From an uncultured Croceitalea sp. (GTDB lineage: Bacteria > Bacteroidota > Bacteroidia > Flavobacteriales > Flavobacteriaceae), in NCBI GenBank assembly GCA_947499565.1, contig CANMOV010000001.1, positions 1 through 64,000 of the forward strand: 64,000 bases of DNA. Direction: 5' to 3'. Position numbers and translations under genes: made by a program. Below the pieces are notes generated by a model that was not told where the DNA came from, ran no database searches, and saw only the letters and a list, made by a program, of their open reading frames with translations. Shown in pieces: positions 34,238 through 43,770 of this stretch (its first letter is position 1; every line of letters begins with the position of its first letter).

Positions 34238-36133
34238 ATGGCAGCCATTATTGCGCATAGTCTTTTTACAGATTTTGATATTGATTTATTTAAAGGTGGA
34301 AAGCATTATCGTCTATACGAAAAACTAGGGGCTCACCTGACCGAAGTTAATGGAGTAAAAGGTACTTATTTTGCCGTTTGGGCTCCTTCAGCTAAAAATG
34401 TAGCTGTTGTAGGGGACTTTAACTTTTGGAACGGTGAGGAACACTTGCTCAATGTGCGTTGGGATTCAAGTGGTATATGGGAAGGTTTTATACCTGGTGT
34501 AGCTAAAGGTGCTATTTATAAATACAAGATTACATCTAACAATAGTGGTATTATAACTGAAAAGGCGGACCCCTTTGCTAGATTTTGTGAACATCCCCCT
34601 AATACTGCATCTGTTATTTGGGATGCATCATACAAATGGGACGATAAAAAATGGATGGATTCTAGGGTAAAACACAATGCTTTAGATAAACCGTATTCAG
34701 TTTATGAAGTGCATCTAGGTTCTTGGAAAAGAAAAGAGGATAATGAATTTCTTTCCTATATTGAGTTAGCAGATGATTTGGTTAACTATGTAAAAGAAAT
34801 GGGCTTTACTCATATTGAGTTTATGCCAATTATGGAATACCCCTATGACCCATCTTGGGGTTACCAGCTTACAGGTTATTTTGCCCCAACGTCACGTTTT
34901 GGTAAGCCAGAAGATTTTAAGTTACTTGTTGATAAACTACATCAAGCTGGTATCGGAGTAATTTTGGATTGGGTGCCATCGCATTTTCCTGAAGATGCAC
35001 ATGGACTAGGTTTTTTTGATGGATCTCATTTATATGAGCATCCCGATAGAAGACGTGGGTATCACCCAGATTGGAAAAGTTTGATTTTCAATTATGGGAG
35101 AAATGAAGTGCGCGCTTTTTTAATAAGTAATGCTATTTTTTGGCTAGATCAATATCATGTAGATGGTTTACGTGTAGATGCTGTAGCTTCCATGCTTTAT
35201 TTGGATTATTCTCGTGAAGAAGGGGAATGGGAACCAAACATGTATGGTAATAATGAGAACTTGGAGGCCATGTCCTTTATTAGAGAAATGAACCAAGAGG
35301 TCTATGCTAGTTTTGATGGTGTGCAGACAATAGCAGAAGAATCAACCGCTTTCTCCGGAGTTTCTAAACCTGTTCATTTTGGCGGCCTAGGTTTTGGAAT
35401 GAAATGGATGATGGGTTGGATGCATGACACCCTAGAATACTTCAAAAAAGAACCTATTTATAGAAAGCATCATCAAAATGATTTAACATTTAGTATGACC
35501 TATGCTTTTACCGAAAACTTTATGTTGCCTTTTTCCCATGATGAGGTTGTTTATGGCAAACAGTCGTTAGTATATAGAATGCCCGGAGATGAGTGGCAAC
35601 GTTTTGCGAACCTAAGATTGCTTTTTGGCTATATGTTTACGCATCCTGGAGCTAACCTAATCTTTATGGGGGGAGAATTTGGACAGACAGCTGAGTGGAA
35701 TTTTCAACAAAGTCTAGATTGGCATCTTACAGAATATGACTTTCATTCTGGCATTCAAAATGTAATAAAGGATTTAAATACTATTTATAAGAATTACCCG
35801 GCGCTGCACGAAAAGCAATTTAGCCCAGAAGGTTTTGAATGGATAGATTATGGCGACAGTGAAAATTCTGTACTTACATACGTAAGAAAAGGGCATGATG
35901 CTAAAAATGATTTAATCATTGTTTGCAATCTAACTCCTGTACCTAGAGCGGATTATCAAATTGGAGTTTCTAAAGTCACACAATTAAAACAAATCTTTAA
36001 TAGTGATGACGCTAAATATGGTGGAAGTAGTGTAAGTAAGAAAACAATAAAGCCATCTAAGAAGGCAATGCATGGTAGAGATTATTCTTTTATATCCACA
36101 TTACCACCACTAAGTATACAGATTTTTAAGTAG
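34238..36133 (+). CDS. glgB: 1,4-alpha-glucan branching enzyme GlgB
   Basis: A 631-residue GH13_9 enzyme with an N-terminal CBM48 (about 25-110; GTYFAVWAPSAKNVAVVGDFNFWNG) and the catalytic barrel. Catalytic regions: DWVPSHF, GLRVDAVASMLYLDY (nucleophile Asp), IAEESTAF (acid/base Glu) and FSHDEVVYGK. It lacks the extra N-terminal module of the E. coli enzyme, so it is of the shorter type. It forms alpha-1,6 branches in glycogen. The GH31 glucosidase gene follows by 101 bp. Confidence 0.95.
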   Translation: MAAIIAHSLFTDFDIDLFKGGKHYRLYEKLGAHLTEVNGVKGTYFAVWAPSAKNVAVVGDFNFWNGEEHLLNVRWDSSGIWEGFIPGVAKGAIYKYKITSNNSGIITEKADPFARFCEHPPNTASVIWDASYKWDDKKWMDSRVKHNALDKPYSVYEVHLGSWKRKEDNEFLSYIELADDLVNYVKEMGFTHIEFMPIMEYPYDPSWGYQLTGYFAPTSRFGKPEDFKLLVDKLHQAGIGVILDWVPSHFPEDAHGLGFFDGSHLYEHPDRRRGYHPDWKSLIFNYGRNEVRAFLISNAIFWLDQYHVDGLRVDAVASMLYLDYSREEGEWEPNMYGNNENLEAMSFIREMNQEVYASFDGVQTIAEESTAFSGVSKPVHFGGLGFGMKWMMGWMHDTLEYFKKEPIYRKHHQNDLTFSMTYAFTENFMLPFSHDEVVYGKQSLVYRMPGDEWQRFANLRLLFGYMFTHPGANLIFMGGEFGQTAEWNFQQSLDWHLTEYDFHSGIQNVIKDLNTIYKNYPALHEKQFSPEGFEWIDYGDSENSVLTYVRKGHDAKNDLIIVCNLTPVPRADYQIGVSKVTQLKQIFNSDDAKYGGSSVSKKTIKPSKKAMHGRDYSFISTLPPLSIQIFK

Positions 36134-36234
36134 AAAACCAGTTACTACATCGTTATAGTTTTATTCTGTTGAAAACATCTTTTTATAATCTCAGTCTAAT
36201 GTTCTTTTTTTGTTAGTCTGATAAATGAAATTCT

Positions 36235-38634
36235 ATGATTACGAATACCGAAATTGAGAGACGGGGCAACCAGCACCCTAATCAAATTACTGAGTTTAGA
36301 CAGGATAATGATAAGTTATACTTTACAACTCAGAATGGGGTAATTTTAGAGTTAACAGTTATGCGAGATAGCGCAATTAGATTTCGCTATGCTACAGAAC
36401 ATGTATTTGAACCAGATTTTTCATATGCTATAAGCGATGATGTAAGTTTGGGTTATAATGAGTTAGATGTTAAAGAGGAGCCGCCAGAATATGTAATTAC
36501 TACTGGTAAGATTAAAATATATATAAAAAAGTCAAATTTAAAAGTTCAAATCACTGATTTAGAGGATAATATTATTAATGAAGATGAGAAAGGTTTTCAT
36601 TGGGAAGAAAGCTATGATTATGGTGGGAATATCGTTAAAATGAGTAAAGTCACTCAATCTGCCGAAAGTTATTACGGTATGGGTGATAAAGCTTCACATA
36701 CCAATTTAAAAGGTAAGCGAGTAAATAATTGGAATACAGACTCATACGCTTATGGAAAGGACCAGGAGCCTTTGTATAAGTCAATCCCTTTTTATGTAGG
36801 CTTAAACAAGGATATAGCCTACGGAATATTTTTTGATAACTCATTTAGAACTCATTTTGATTTTGCTCATGAAAGAAGAAGCACTACTAGTTTTTGGGCA
36901 GATGGTGGTGAAATGAATTATTATTTCTTCTATGGACCCAAGATTTCTCAAGTAGTTGAAGCGTATACGAACTTAACAGGGGTACCAGAATTACCTCCTT
37001 TATGGGCTCTAGGTTTTCACCAATCTAAATGGAGTTATTATCCAGAAAAGAATGTAAAAGATATTGCTGGTAAGTTTCGAGAGCTAAAAATCCCGTGTGA
37101 TGCTATTTATTTGGATATTGATTACATGGAAGGTTTCCGATGTTTTACTTGGGATCATCAACGTTTTCCTAACCCTAAAAAAATGGTTGAGGAATTGCAG
37201 GAGGACGGTTTTAAAACTGTTACAATGATTGATCCTGGTATTAAAATTGATCGAGATTATTGGGTTTATCAGCAGGCAATGGATAATGGTTTCTTCTGTC
37301 GTAGGGCGGATGGTCCACATTTTAAAGGAAAAGTATGGCCCGGGGAATGTAAGTTTCCAGATTTTACCGACCCGGAAGTGCGAGAATGGTGGGCAGGATT
37401 GTATAAAGAAATGATAGCAGATATTGGTGTGCACGGCGTTTGGAATGATATGAATGAGCCTGCAGTAATGGAAGTCCCTTCTAAAACGGCAAATTTAGAT
37501 GTAAGGCATGATTATGACGGCCATCCATGCAGTCATAGAAAAGCACACAATATATATGGCATGCAGATGATACGCGCCACTTTTGATGGAATTAAAAAAT
37601 TTAGTTTTCCACAACGTCCATTTGTTTTAACTAGAGCTGGGTATTCAGGTACACAACGTTATTGTGCTACTTGGACAGGGGATAATGTTGCCACTTGGGA
37701 GCATTTATGGATTGCTAATGTTCAAATGCAAAGAATGTGCATGAGTGGGTATTCGTTTGTAGGTTCTGATATTGGAGGTTTTGCAGAACAACCTAATGGC
37801 GAATTATTTGCTAGATGGATACAGTTAGGTGTTTTCCATCCTTTTTGTAGAGTACATTCTAGTGGTGATCACGGAGAACAAGAACCATGGTCTTTTGGGA
37901 CCGAGGTTACAGATATCGTTAGAAAGTTTATTGAACTTAGGTACGAGTTGTTGCCTTATTTGTACACTATGTTTTATAAATATATCAAAGAAGGGCTCCC
38001 TATGCTTCAGTCAATGGTCTTTTATGACCAAGAGGATACTCAAACACATTTTAGAACAGACGAATTCTTATTTGGAGAACAAATCTTGGTTTGTCCTGTG
38101 CAAGAGCCCAATTCTCAAGGTAGAAGAATGTACATTCCAAGGGGTAAATGGTATAATTATTGGACAGAAGAAGTAGTAGACGGTGGTGCAGAAAAATGGG
38201 TTTCTGCCGGGATAGATAAAATCCCACTTTTTATCAAAGAAGGTGCGATGATTCCTAAATACCCTGTTCAGCAATATGTGGGTGAGAAGAAAATTGAACA
38301 GTTAAAAGTAGATGTTTATTTTAAAGACGGTGTAGAAACTTCAACAGTGTATGAAGACCAGCAAGATGGTTATGATTATAAAAAAGGACGTTATAGTCTG
38401 CGTAATTTTAGATTAAAAGGCAAGATTGATGGAATGAGCATTCAACAATTTAAAGATGGCAGTTATATTACAGAATACGAGACGATAAAACTTCATTTTC
38501 ATGGGCTTCCCTTTAAAATAAAAACAATTGAAATAGATAATGAAAAAGTTGATGCTGCATCTGTAAAGCTAAACGGAAACAATAGTATTGAGGTAAGTAA
38601 AGACTTTACATCATTATATATTTCGGCTAAATAA
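36235..38634 (+). CDS. glycoside hydrolase family 31 (alpha-glucosidase)
   Basis: A 799-residue cytoplasmic protein with an N-terminal beta-sandwich (about 1-215), the GH31 barrel and C-terminal beta domains. The nucleophile Asp lies in GVWNDMNEP, the acid/base Asp in WTGDN. GFHQSKWSYYPEKNV and the DIDYMEG motif are typical of alpha-glucosidases. It releases glucose from the non-reducing ends of alpha-glucans. It sits next to glgB, so a role in glycogen or maltodextrin turnover is likely. Confidence 0.93.
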   Translation: MITNTEIERRGNQHPNQITEFRQDNDKLYFTTQNGVILELTVMRDSAIRFRYATEHVFEPDFSYAISDDVSLGYNELDVKEEPPEYVITTGKIKIYIKKSNLKVQITDLEDNIINEDEKGFHWEESYDYGGNIVKMSKVTQSAESYYGMGDKASHTNLKGKRVNNWNTDSYAYGKDQEPLYKSIPFYVGLNKDIAYGIFFDNSFRTHFDFAHERRSTTSFWADGGEMNYYFFYGPKISQVVEAYTNLTGVPELPPLWALGFHQSKWSYYPEKNVKDIAGKFRELKIPCDAIYLDIDYMEGFRCFTWDHQRFPNPKKMVEELQEDGFKTVTMIDPGIKIDRDYWVYQQAMDNGFFCRRADGPHFKGKVWPGECKFPDFTDPEVREWWAGLYKEMIADIGVHGVWNDMNEPAVMEVPSKTANLDVRHDYDGHPCSHRKAHNIYGMQMIRATFDGIKKFSFPQRPFVLTRAGYSGTQRYCATWTGDNVATWEHLWIANVQMQRMCMSGYSFVGSDIGGFAEQPNGELFARWIQLGVFHPFCRVHSSGDHGEQEPWSFGTEVTDIVRKFIELRYELLPYLYTMFYKYIKEGLPMLQSMVFYDQEDTQTHFRTDEFLFGEQILVCPVQEPNSQGRRMYIPRGKWYNYWTEEVVDGGAEKWVSAGIDKIPLFIKEGAMIPKYPVQQYVGEKKIEQLKVDVYFKDGVETSTVYEDQQDGYDYKKGRYSLRNFRLKGKIDGMSIQQFKDGSYITEYETIKLHFHGLPFKIKTIEIDNEKVDAASVKLNGNNSIEVSKDFTSLYISAK

Positions 38635-38670
38635 AATTTTGTAATTTACTAGATATAAACACTATACTAA

Positions 38671-39480
38671 ATGAAAAAATTAATTTTAACCATGGCTATT
38701 TTTTTAGCCGTTGTAGCATGTAAGACTAACCCTTTTACAGGGAAGAGTACTTTAAACTTTTATCCCAATAGTCAAGTTTTTCCTATGGCTTTTGCGGAAT
38801 ATGATCAATTTTTAGGGGCCAATAAAGTGGTAACTGGAACAGCGGAAGCTAAAATGATTACCAATGTTGGTCAGAGGATTGCATCAGCGGCAGAACGCTG
38901 GTTAGATGCAAATGGACATCCGGGTTATCTAAAAGATTACCAATGGGAATATAATCTTGTAAATGATAAAACAGTTAATGCGTGGTGTATGCCTGGAGGT
39001 AAAATTGTTTTCTACACAGGAATACTGCCAATAACGCAAACGGAAACTGGTGTTGCGGTAGTTATGGGACACGAGGTTGCACATGCGCTCGCGGACCATG
39101 GAGCACAGCGAATGAGCGCAAGTACATTACAACAAGTTGGCGCCGTTGCCGGTAATGTGGCAATTAAAGATGAAAAACTGTTGAATGCATTTAACTCTTC
39201 TTATGGGGTAGTAAGTACTGTTGCTGGTATGTTGCCTTTTAGCAGAGGTCATGAAACTGAAGCAGATAGAATTGGACTTCAAATTATGGCTATTGCGGGA
39301 TACAATCCCGAAGAAGCTGCACAATTATGGAGGAGAATGAAAGCTAATAGTGGGGGACAGGCACCTCCTGAATTTTTGAGTACACACCCTTCCAATGATA
39401 CGCGTATTAATAACCTTACGGCGTGGGCACCAGCTGCAAAACAAGAAGCGGCTAAGTTTGGAGTTACCTCTTTTAAGTAA
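38671..39480 (+). CDS. M48 family metallopeptidase lipoprotein
   Basis: A 269-residue lipoprotein (Cys 17) with the HExxH zinc motif HEVAH (134-138), the third ligand Glu in HETEADRIGL, and the NAWCMPGGKIVFYTGIL block of the M48 family (LoiP/YcaL/BepA-like). It probably removes damaged outer-membrane proteins in the periplasm. It follows the GH31 gene by 36 bp and is followed by a terminator. Confidence 0.9.
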   Translation: MKKLILTMAIFLAVVACKTNPFTGKSTLNFYPNSQVFPMAFAEYDQFLGANKVVTGTAEAKMITNVGQRIASAAERWLDANGHPGYLKDYQWEYNLVNDKTVNAWCMPGGKIVFYTGILPITQTETGVAVVMGHEVAHALADHGAQRMSASTLQQVGAVAGNVAIKDEKLLNAFNSSYGVVSTVAGMLPFSRGHETEADRIGLQIMAIAGYNPEEAAQLWRRMKANSGGQAPPEFLSTHPSNDTRINNLTAWAPAAKQEAAKFGVTSFK

Positions 39481-39503
39481 AGAGTTATATAATATATAAT
39501 TTA

Positions 39504-39540
39504 AAAAGCTGCATTTTTTAATGCAGCTTTTCTATTTTTA
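39504..39540 (+). terminator. intrinsic terminator
   Basis: An 11-bp stem, AAAAGCTGCAT / ATGCAGCTTTT (39504-39531), with a T-rich tail after the M48 gene. Confidence 0.82.
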
Positions 39541-39545
39541 TAACT

Positions 39546-40868
39546 ATGACAACTGTACTAACCTTAAAAGGGACAAAAAAATTATTAAACGCCTGGGCCT
39601 TTTACGACTGGGCAAATTCAGTTTATAGTTTAGTAATATCATCTGCAATTTTTCCAATTTTTTACGGAGCATTATTTCGTGTTGAAGAGATTGAAAAGAT
39701 AACTGTATTTGGAGGGGAGATTTCTCGTGCACCATTAATTAGTTATGTTACCTCAGCAGCTTTTATCTTTATAGCAATTGTGACACCACTTATTTCTGGT
39801 ATAGCAGATTATTTAGGCAATAAGAGGGTTTTTCTCAAATTCTTTTGCTATCTAGGAGCTGCTTCGTGTATTGGATTATACTGGTTTTCTCTTGAAAACA
39901 TTTATTTTGGACTTATCTGTTATTTCTTTGGACTGGTTGGTTTTTGGGTCAGTTTTGCAATTAACAACTCTTATTTGCCGGATATAGCTTATCCCGAGCA
40001 ACAGGATGGTATTAGTGCAAAAGGTTTTTCGTTGGGTTATATAGGGAGCGTGATACTATTACTTTTCAACCTTGCTATGGTCATGAAGCCAGATATATTT
40101 GGTATTACGGATAGTGGAGGAGAAGTTGCCGAAATAAAGGCAATGAAATATTCTTTTGTTACTGTGGGTATTTGGTGGATACTTTTTAGTCAATATACTT
40201 TTATGCATTTACCAAAAGGATACAAGCGAGAAGGTGAACGTAAGAATATTGTTTTAAATGGTTTTAGAGAGCTCAAAAGTGTATGGAATCAACTCGGTTC
40301 GGAATTAAAGTTAAAAAGATATTTAACAGCTTTTTTTGTATACAGTATGGCTGTACAAACCATCATGTTAATTGCAACTTATTTTGGGGAAGAAGAAATT
40401 AATTGGGGAGGAGACAGTGAACGCACAACAGGTTTAATCGTAAGCATATTAATAATTCAAGTTATTGCAATTGGTGGAGCGATGTTAACTGCAAAAGCTT
40501 CAAAACGTTTTGGAAATATTAATACTTTAATTGTAGTCAATATTTTTTGGGTTTTACTCTGCGTATATGCCTATTTTCTGCAAACACCTACAGATTTTTA
40601 TATTGCAGCCGGACTTGTTGGAATTGTAATGGGTGGTATTCAGGCATTATCACGATCTACATACTCTAAGTTCTTACCAGAAACAACTGATACTACTTCG
40701 TTTTTTAGTTTTTATGATGTTGCTGAAAAAATAGGGATTGTCATCGGAACATTAATGTATGGTGCAGTTGCACAATTAACGGGTAGTATGCGAAATAGCA
40801 CTATTTTCTTAGGTGTTTTCTTCTTGATAGGAGCTTTTTTACTCCTTAAAGTAGAGAAGAAAAAGTAA
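39546..40868 (+). CDS. UMF1/Atg22-type MFS transporter
   Basis: A 440-residue membrane protein with about 12 helices. It matches the UMF1 (Atg22-like) branch of MFS: LNAWAFYDWANSVYSLVISSAIFPIFY at the N-terminus, NNSYLPDIA, then the C-terminal block GIQALSRSTYSKFLPETTDTTSFFSFYDVAEKIGIVIGT. Substrates of bacterial members are not known. It starts 15 bp after the terminator stem. Confidence 0.88.
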   Translation: MTTVLTLKGTKKLLNAWAFYDWANSVYSLVISSAIFPIFYGALFRVEEIEKITVFGGEISRAPLISYVTSAAFIFIAIVTPLISGIADYLGNKRVFLKFFCYLGAASCIGLYWFSLENIYFGLICYFFGLVGFWVSFAINNSYLPDIAYPEQQDGISAKGFSLGYIGSVILLLFNLAMVMKPDIFGITDSGGEVAEIKAMKYSFVTVGIWWILFSQYTFMHLPKGYKREGERKNIVLNGFRELKSVWNQLGSELKLKRYLTAFFVYSMAVQTIMLIATYFGEEEINWGGDSERTTGLIVSILIIQVIAIGGAMLTAKASKRFGNINTLIVVNIFWVLLCVYAYFLQTPTDFYIAAGLVGIVMGGIQALSRSTYSKFLPETTDTTSFFSFYDVAEKIGIVIGTLMYGAVAQLTGSMRNSTIFLGVFFLIGAFLLLKVEKKK

Positions 40869-40874
40869 CTTTGT
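40867..40874 (+). promoter_or_regulatory. -7 box overlapping the MFS stop codon
   Basis: TAACTTTG fits TAnnTTTG; its first three bases are the stop codon of the MFS gene. It lies 31 bp before the ATG at 40906. The -33 element is unclear. Confidence 0.35.
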
Positions 40875-40905
40875 GTAATTCATTCATCAATCAAAACATA
40901 CAATC

Positions 40906-41304
40906 ATGAAATTTAAACTATTAGTAATCCTATTTTTTGGAGGCTTTTTGTTACACTCTCAAGAAAAGTCTCAAATTTCTACTATGGAATTTGTTGAAAT
41001 TCTTAACAATAATAAAGCTGAAGCATTGTATTATTTTAGCAATAATTGGAAAGTGCTAAGAGAAAAGGCACTTGCTCAAAATGATATTACTGGCTTTAAT
41101 ATTATGGAAAATGAAAAAAGCAAAGAAGCACCCTTTGATTTGATTCTTATGACCAGTTACGGGAATGAAGAAAAGTATTTGAATCGGGAAAAGGCCTTCC
41201 AAACATTAATTTCAGAAAGCGGAGGTCTCAAGTTGTTGAACAAGAAAAAACCTTCGGAATTTAGAAGATCTGTTTTTGGTATAGAAAATGTAAAGCATCA
41301 CTAA
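40906..41304 (+). CDS. secreted protein of unknown function
   Basis: A 132-residue protein with a signal peptide (cleavage near LLHSQ) and a helical-looking mature part (TMEFVEILNNNKAEALYYFSNNWKVLREKAL). The ending KKPSEFRRSVFGIENVKHH is basic. I do not recognise a family beyond small secreted flavobacterial proteins. It has its own -7 box and terminator, so it is a separate transcription unit. Confidence 0.6.
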   Translation: MKFKLLVILFFGGFLLHSQEKSQISTMEFVEILNNNKAEALYYFSNNWKVLREKALAQNDITGFNIMENEKSKEAPFDLILMTSYGNEEKYLNREKAFQTLISESGGLKLLNKKKPSEFRRSVFGIENVKHH

Positions 41305-41305
41305 T

Positions 41306-41341
41306 AAAAAGCCCTAACTTAATAATAGTTAGGGCTTTTTC
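41306..41341 (+). terminator. intrinsic terminator, possibly bidirectional
   Basis: A 14-bp stem, AAAAAGCCCTAACT / AGTTAGGGCTTTTT (41306-41319 with 41327-41340). The A and T tracts on both sides would allow it to work in both directions; the convergent head-GIN gene ends 41 bp away. Confidence 0.88.
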
Positions 41342-41381
41342 GTTTATTGATTGATGTGGTTGTTTTTTGATTGTAAACTCA

Positions 41382-42104
41382 TTAGTAACTTGAGATATCG
41401 CCAGAACCTGAAGTCTTGGTGTCAATCTTCTTAGGGTTTCCTTTATAACGAATATCTCCGGATCCAGAAACTCTGGCTTTTAGCATTTGATTTGCCGTTA
41501 CTTTTATATCTGCAGAACCTGAAACTTGTGCAGTAACAAACTCAGCATCTAAATCATAGGCTTTTATATCTCCAGAACCAGATACTTGAACATCTAAATC
41601 ATTGGTTTTCCCAGATAAGTTAATATCTCCAGAGCCAGACATTGAAGCATCTATAGAATTTGCTTCAATAGCTAATGTAATATCCCCAGAGCCAGACATT
41701 TTTGTCTTAAAATCATCAGCTTTTATTTTTGTCTCTCCTACAATATCTCCTGAACCGGAAAGCGCTACCATATCTACAGATTCTACAGGTACTGTTATGT
41801 AAATTCCAGAATTCCAATTAGATGGTTTAAGATTTACACCTTTTTCTGTTTTAATAACTAGCTTTCCATCTTTTACTTCAGTTTTTATGTATTCCAGAAG
41901 ATTTTCTTCTCCTTTTAGCGTTAATTCACCTTCGTTACCATCGACCAAATTTACATCAAACCAGCCGGCGACAGCTATTGCATCGTAATCACCTACAGAT
42001 CTTTCAATTGTGACCGTTTTTCCATTTCCTTTTACTCTTTTTCCCCATTGGGCTGTTGCTACAACAGTGCAGAGTGCTAAACTTAATGTTAATAATTTTT
42101 TCAT
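41382..42104 (-). CDS. head-GIN domain (DUF2807) putative adhesin
   Basis: A 240-residue secreted protein (signal peptide ends at TAQ). The mature part is a DUF2807 beta-solenoid made of turns of about 19 residues, each with SGSGDI or a near copy; I count seven turns (six SGSGDI, one SGSADI). The start at 42104 (MKKLLTLSL) is chosen over an in-frame ATG at 42164, which would lie inside the neighbour. It is the last gene of the sigma/anti-sigma operon. Confidence 0.86.
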   Translation of the reverse strand: MKKLLTLSLALCTVVATAQWGKRVKGNGKTVTIERSVGDYDAIAVAGWFDVNLVDGNEGELTLKGEENLLEYIKTEVKDGKLVIKTEKGVNLKPSNWNSGIYITVPVESVDMVALSGSGDIVGETKIKADDFKTKMSGSGDITLAIEANSIDASMSGSGDINLSGKTNDLDVQVSGSGDIKAYDLDAEFVTAQVSGSADIKVTANQMLKARVSGSGDIRYKGNPKKIDTKTSGSGDISSY

Positions 42105-42129
42105 GATTGTGTTTTTAGTTTCTTGATTA

Positions 42130-43227
42130 TTAATTTTTATAAAATGATATTCCTCCGTAATCACTAGTTATATTGACTGAATTACCTGAGTTTTCTTTTC
42201 CATAATATCCCTTGTAATACTTATCAGAAGATTTTTCTTTGCTAACATTTATTGTAAAATCATCTTTACCACTTACACCTGCATATTCCGTAGAAATTTC
42301 AAAATCAAAATAATATCCAGAATCGTAACCTATTTTAATCCCAGTATAATCAGATTTTATATAAATATTACCCGCATCTGAAGCCATCTTACCGATTTTT
42401 ACAGATCCATAATCTGATGTGACCGAAACGTTACCGTGTACTTCTCCTAATTTTACACCTATATAGTCTCCATTCCCTTGTACATTTTTTACATTTTTCA
42501 CTTCCATAGATCCATAATCCGATGAGTAATCTAGACTCCCCATTTCCCCAATGATTGCATTGGTGTAATCTGCTTTAACAGTTAGGTCTCCAGCTTTTTC
42601 AACAGTAAATCCTGAGTAATCGGCAATAATTTCTCCACTATTAATATACTCAAAAGTTGAGCGAGAAGTATAATCAAACCTTAATTCATTATTTCTTCCA
42701 CGTAATTCGCCTATTTCCATTTTTCCATAATCGCAGTTAATCTTTGCATGACCATCTACTCTATCCACATAAATATTTCCGTAGTCATTATTTAGATTAA
42801 TACTATTCTTAACGGGTAGTTTTATGGTGTAGTTAACTTGTACGTTAACATTGTTCTTTTTACCCCAGTTCCAGCCCCAGTTTCGACCTTTATCACCAAA
42901 TCTTGTAATCGCAGAAACAAGGCTACTGTTGTTTTCAAAGTCTACATCAATCTCATTTAATCGGCTTTTAACTTTTTCTTCATTATTGCCATTGGTTTTT
43001 ATATGTACTTCAATCATAACCTTGTTTTGGTCCCAAGAAGTAATATTTAAGTTACCATAGCTGTTCCTAACTTTAAGCAGTGCATCTGAGTTTACATTAA
43101 ACTCTTTCTTAATGGTTTTTTCTTTGGTATACTTGCCTTTTCCGCCTCCACCAAAACTTGCGTTTATGGTAAATGGCACCAATAAAAGGGTTAATATTAG
43201 ATATTTAGATAGTAAAGTTTGCATCAT
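42130..43227 (-). CDS. DUF4097-like beta-solenoid surface protein with DYG repeats
   Basis: A 365-residue protein with a signal peptide (ends near INA), a Gly/Lys-rich stretch and a right-handed repeat pattern. The core is built from short turns containing D-Y-G/T/S, for example NNDYGNIYV, NCDYGKMEI, SSDYGSMEV, TSDYGSVKI, KSDYTGIKI, TSDYGGISF; I count about eleven turns with a spacing near 20-24 residues. It resembles DUF4097/adhesin-like proteins. Its 5' end overlaps the anti-sigma-like gene by 23 bp. It may be the effector of this sigma operon. Confidence 0.75.
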   Translation of the reverse strand: MMQTLLSKYLILTLLLVPFTINASFGGGGKGKYTKEKTIKKEFNVNSDALLKVRNSYGNLNITSWDQNKVMIEVHIKTNGNNEEKVKSRLNEIDVDFENNSSLVSAITRFGDKGRNWGWNWGKKNNVNVQVNYTIKLPVKNSINLNNDYGNIYVDRVDGHAKINCDYGKMEIGELRGRNNELRFDYTSRSTFEYINSGEIIADYSGFTVEKAGDLTVKADYTNAIIGEMGSLDYSSDYGSMEVKNVKNVQGNGDYIGVKLGEVHGNVSVTSDYGSVKIGKMASDAGNIYIKSDYTGIKIGYDSGYYFDFEISTEYAGVSGKDDFTINVSKEKSSDKYYKGYYGKENSGNSVNITSDYGGISFYKN

Positions 43228-43768
43228 TATATGATTTTAAGTTTTTAATGTCTTCGATATTGTTTAATACTTCTTTTAGCAAATCAATTCTAGTTTGAAA
43301 GTTGATTATCATTGCATTAAGTATAATTTTACTGTTTCCTCCATTAACAAGCTCTTGTTCTAATTTTTTATAATCGCCATCAAGCTTATTTAATTGTAAT
43401 AGCGTATCATCCACTAATCTTGCAGTCTCAGGAGTTTTTTCGTTTTTTAATTGTTCAACTTGCTCCTCAATTAAGCTTGCAAAATAGAACTCGGTTTTAG
43501 TTACCTCTGGAGAGATTTCAACAACTTGTTCTTTTATAGTTGGTTGGTTGGTGAAAAATTGTAAACCAAGAACGCATAATAGCACTACAGATGCCGCTAT
43601 GGATAAAGGTCTTAACCAGTTTCTCTTCTTCTTTTGTAAACTGACAACGCCTTTTGATTGATTTAATTTTTCTAAAAATCGCTGTTCATGATTTCCCTCT
43701 GGGCTCTCAAAGTCAAAATCCTTATTCAATCTTTCAAACAATTCTTCTATGTTATCTTTCTCTTTCAT
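43205..43768 (-). CDS. putative membrane anti-sigma factor
   Basis: A 187-residue protein with a cytoplasmic acidic helical N-terminus (about 1-46), one membrane helix (about 53-70) and a long periplasmic coiled-coil part (TEFYFASLIEEQVEQLKNE...LNNIEDIKNLKSYN). No zinc HxxxCxxC motif is seen. It begins 2 bp after the sigma gene and overlaps the next gene, so a sigma-regulator role is likely from position. Confidence 0.75.
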   Translation of the reverse strand: MKEKDNIEELFERLNKDFDFESPEGNHEQRFLEKLNQSKGVVSLQKKKRNWLRPLSIAASVVLLCVLGLQFFTNQPTIKEQVVEISPEVTKTEFYFASLIEEQVEQLKNEKTPETARLVDDTLLQLNKLDGDYKKLEQELVNGGNSKIILNAMIINFQTRIDLLKEVLNNIEDIKNLKSYNDANFTI

Positions 43769-43770
43769 AG

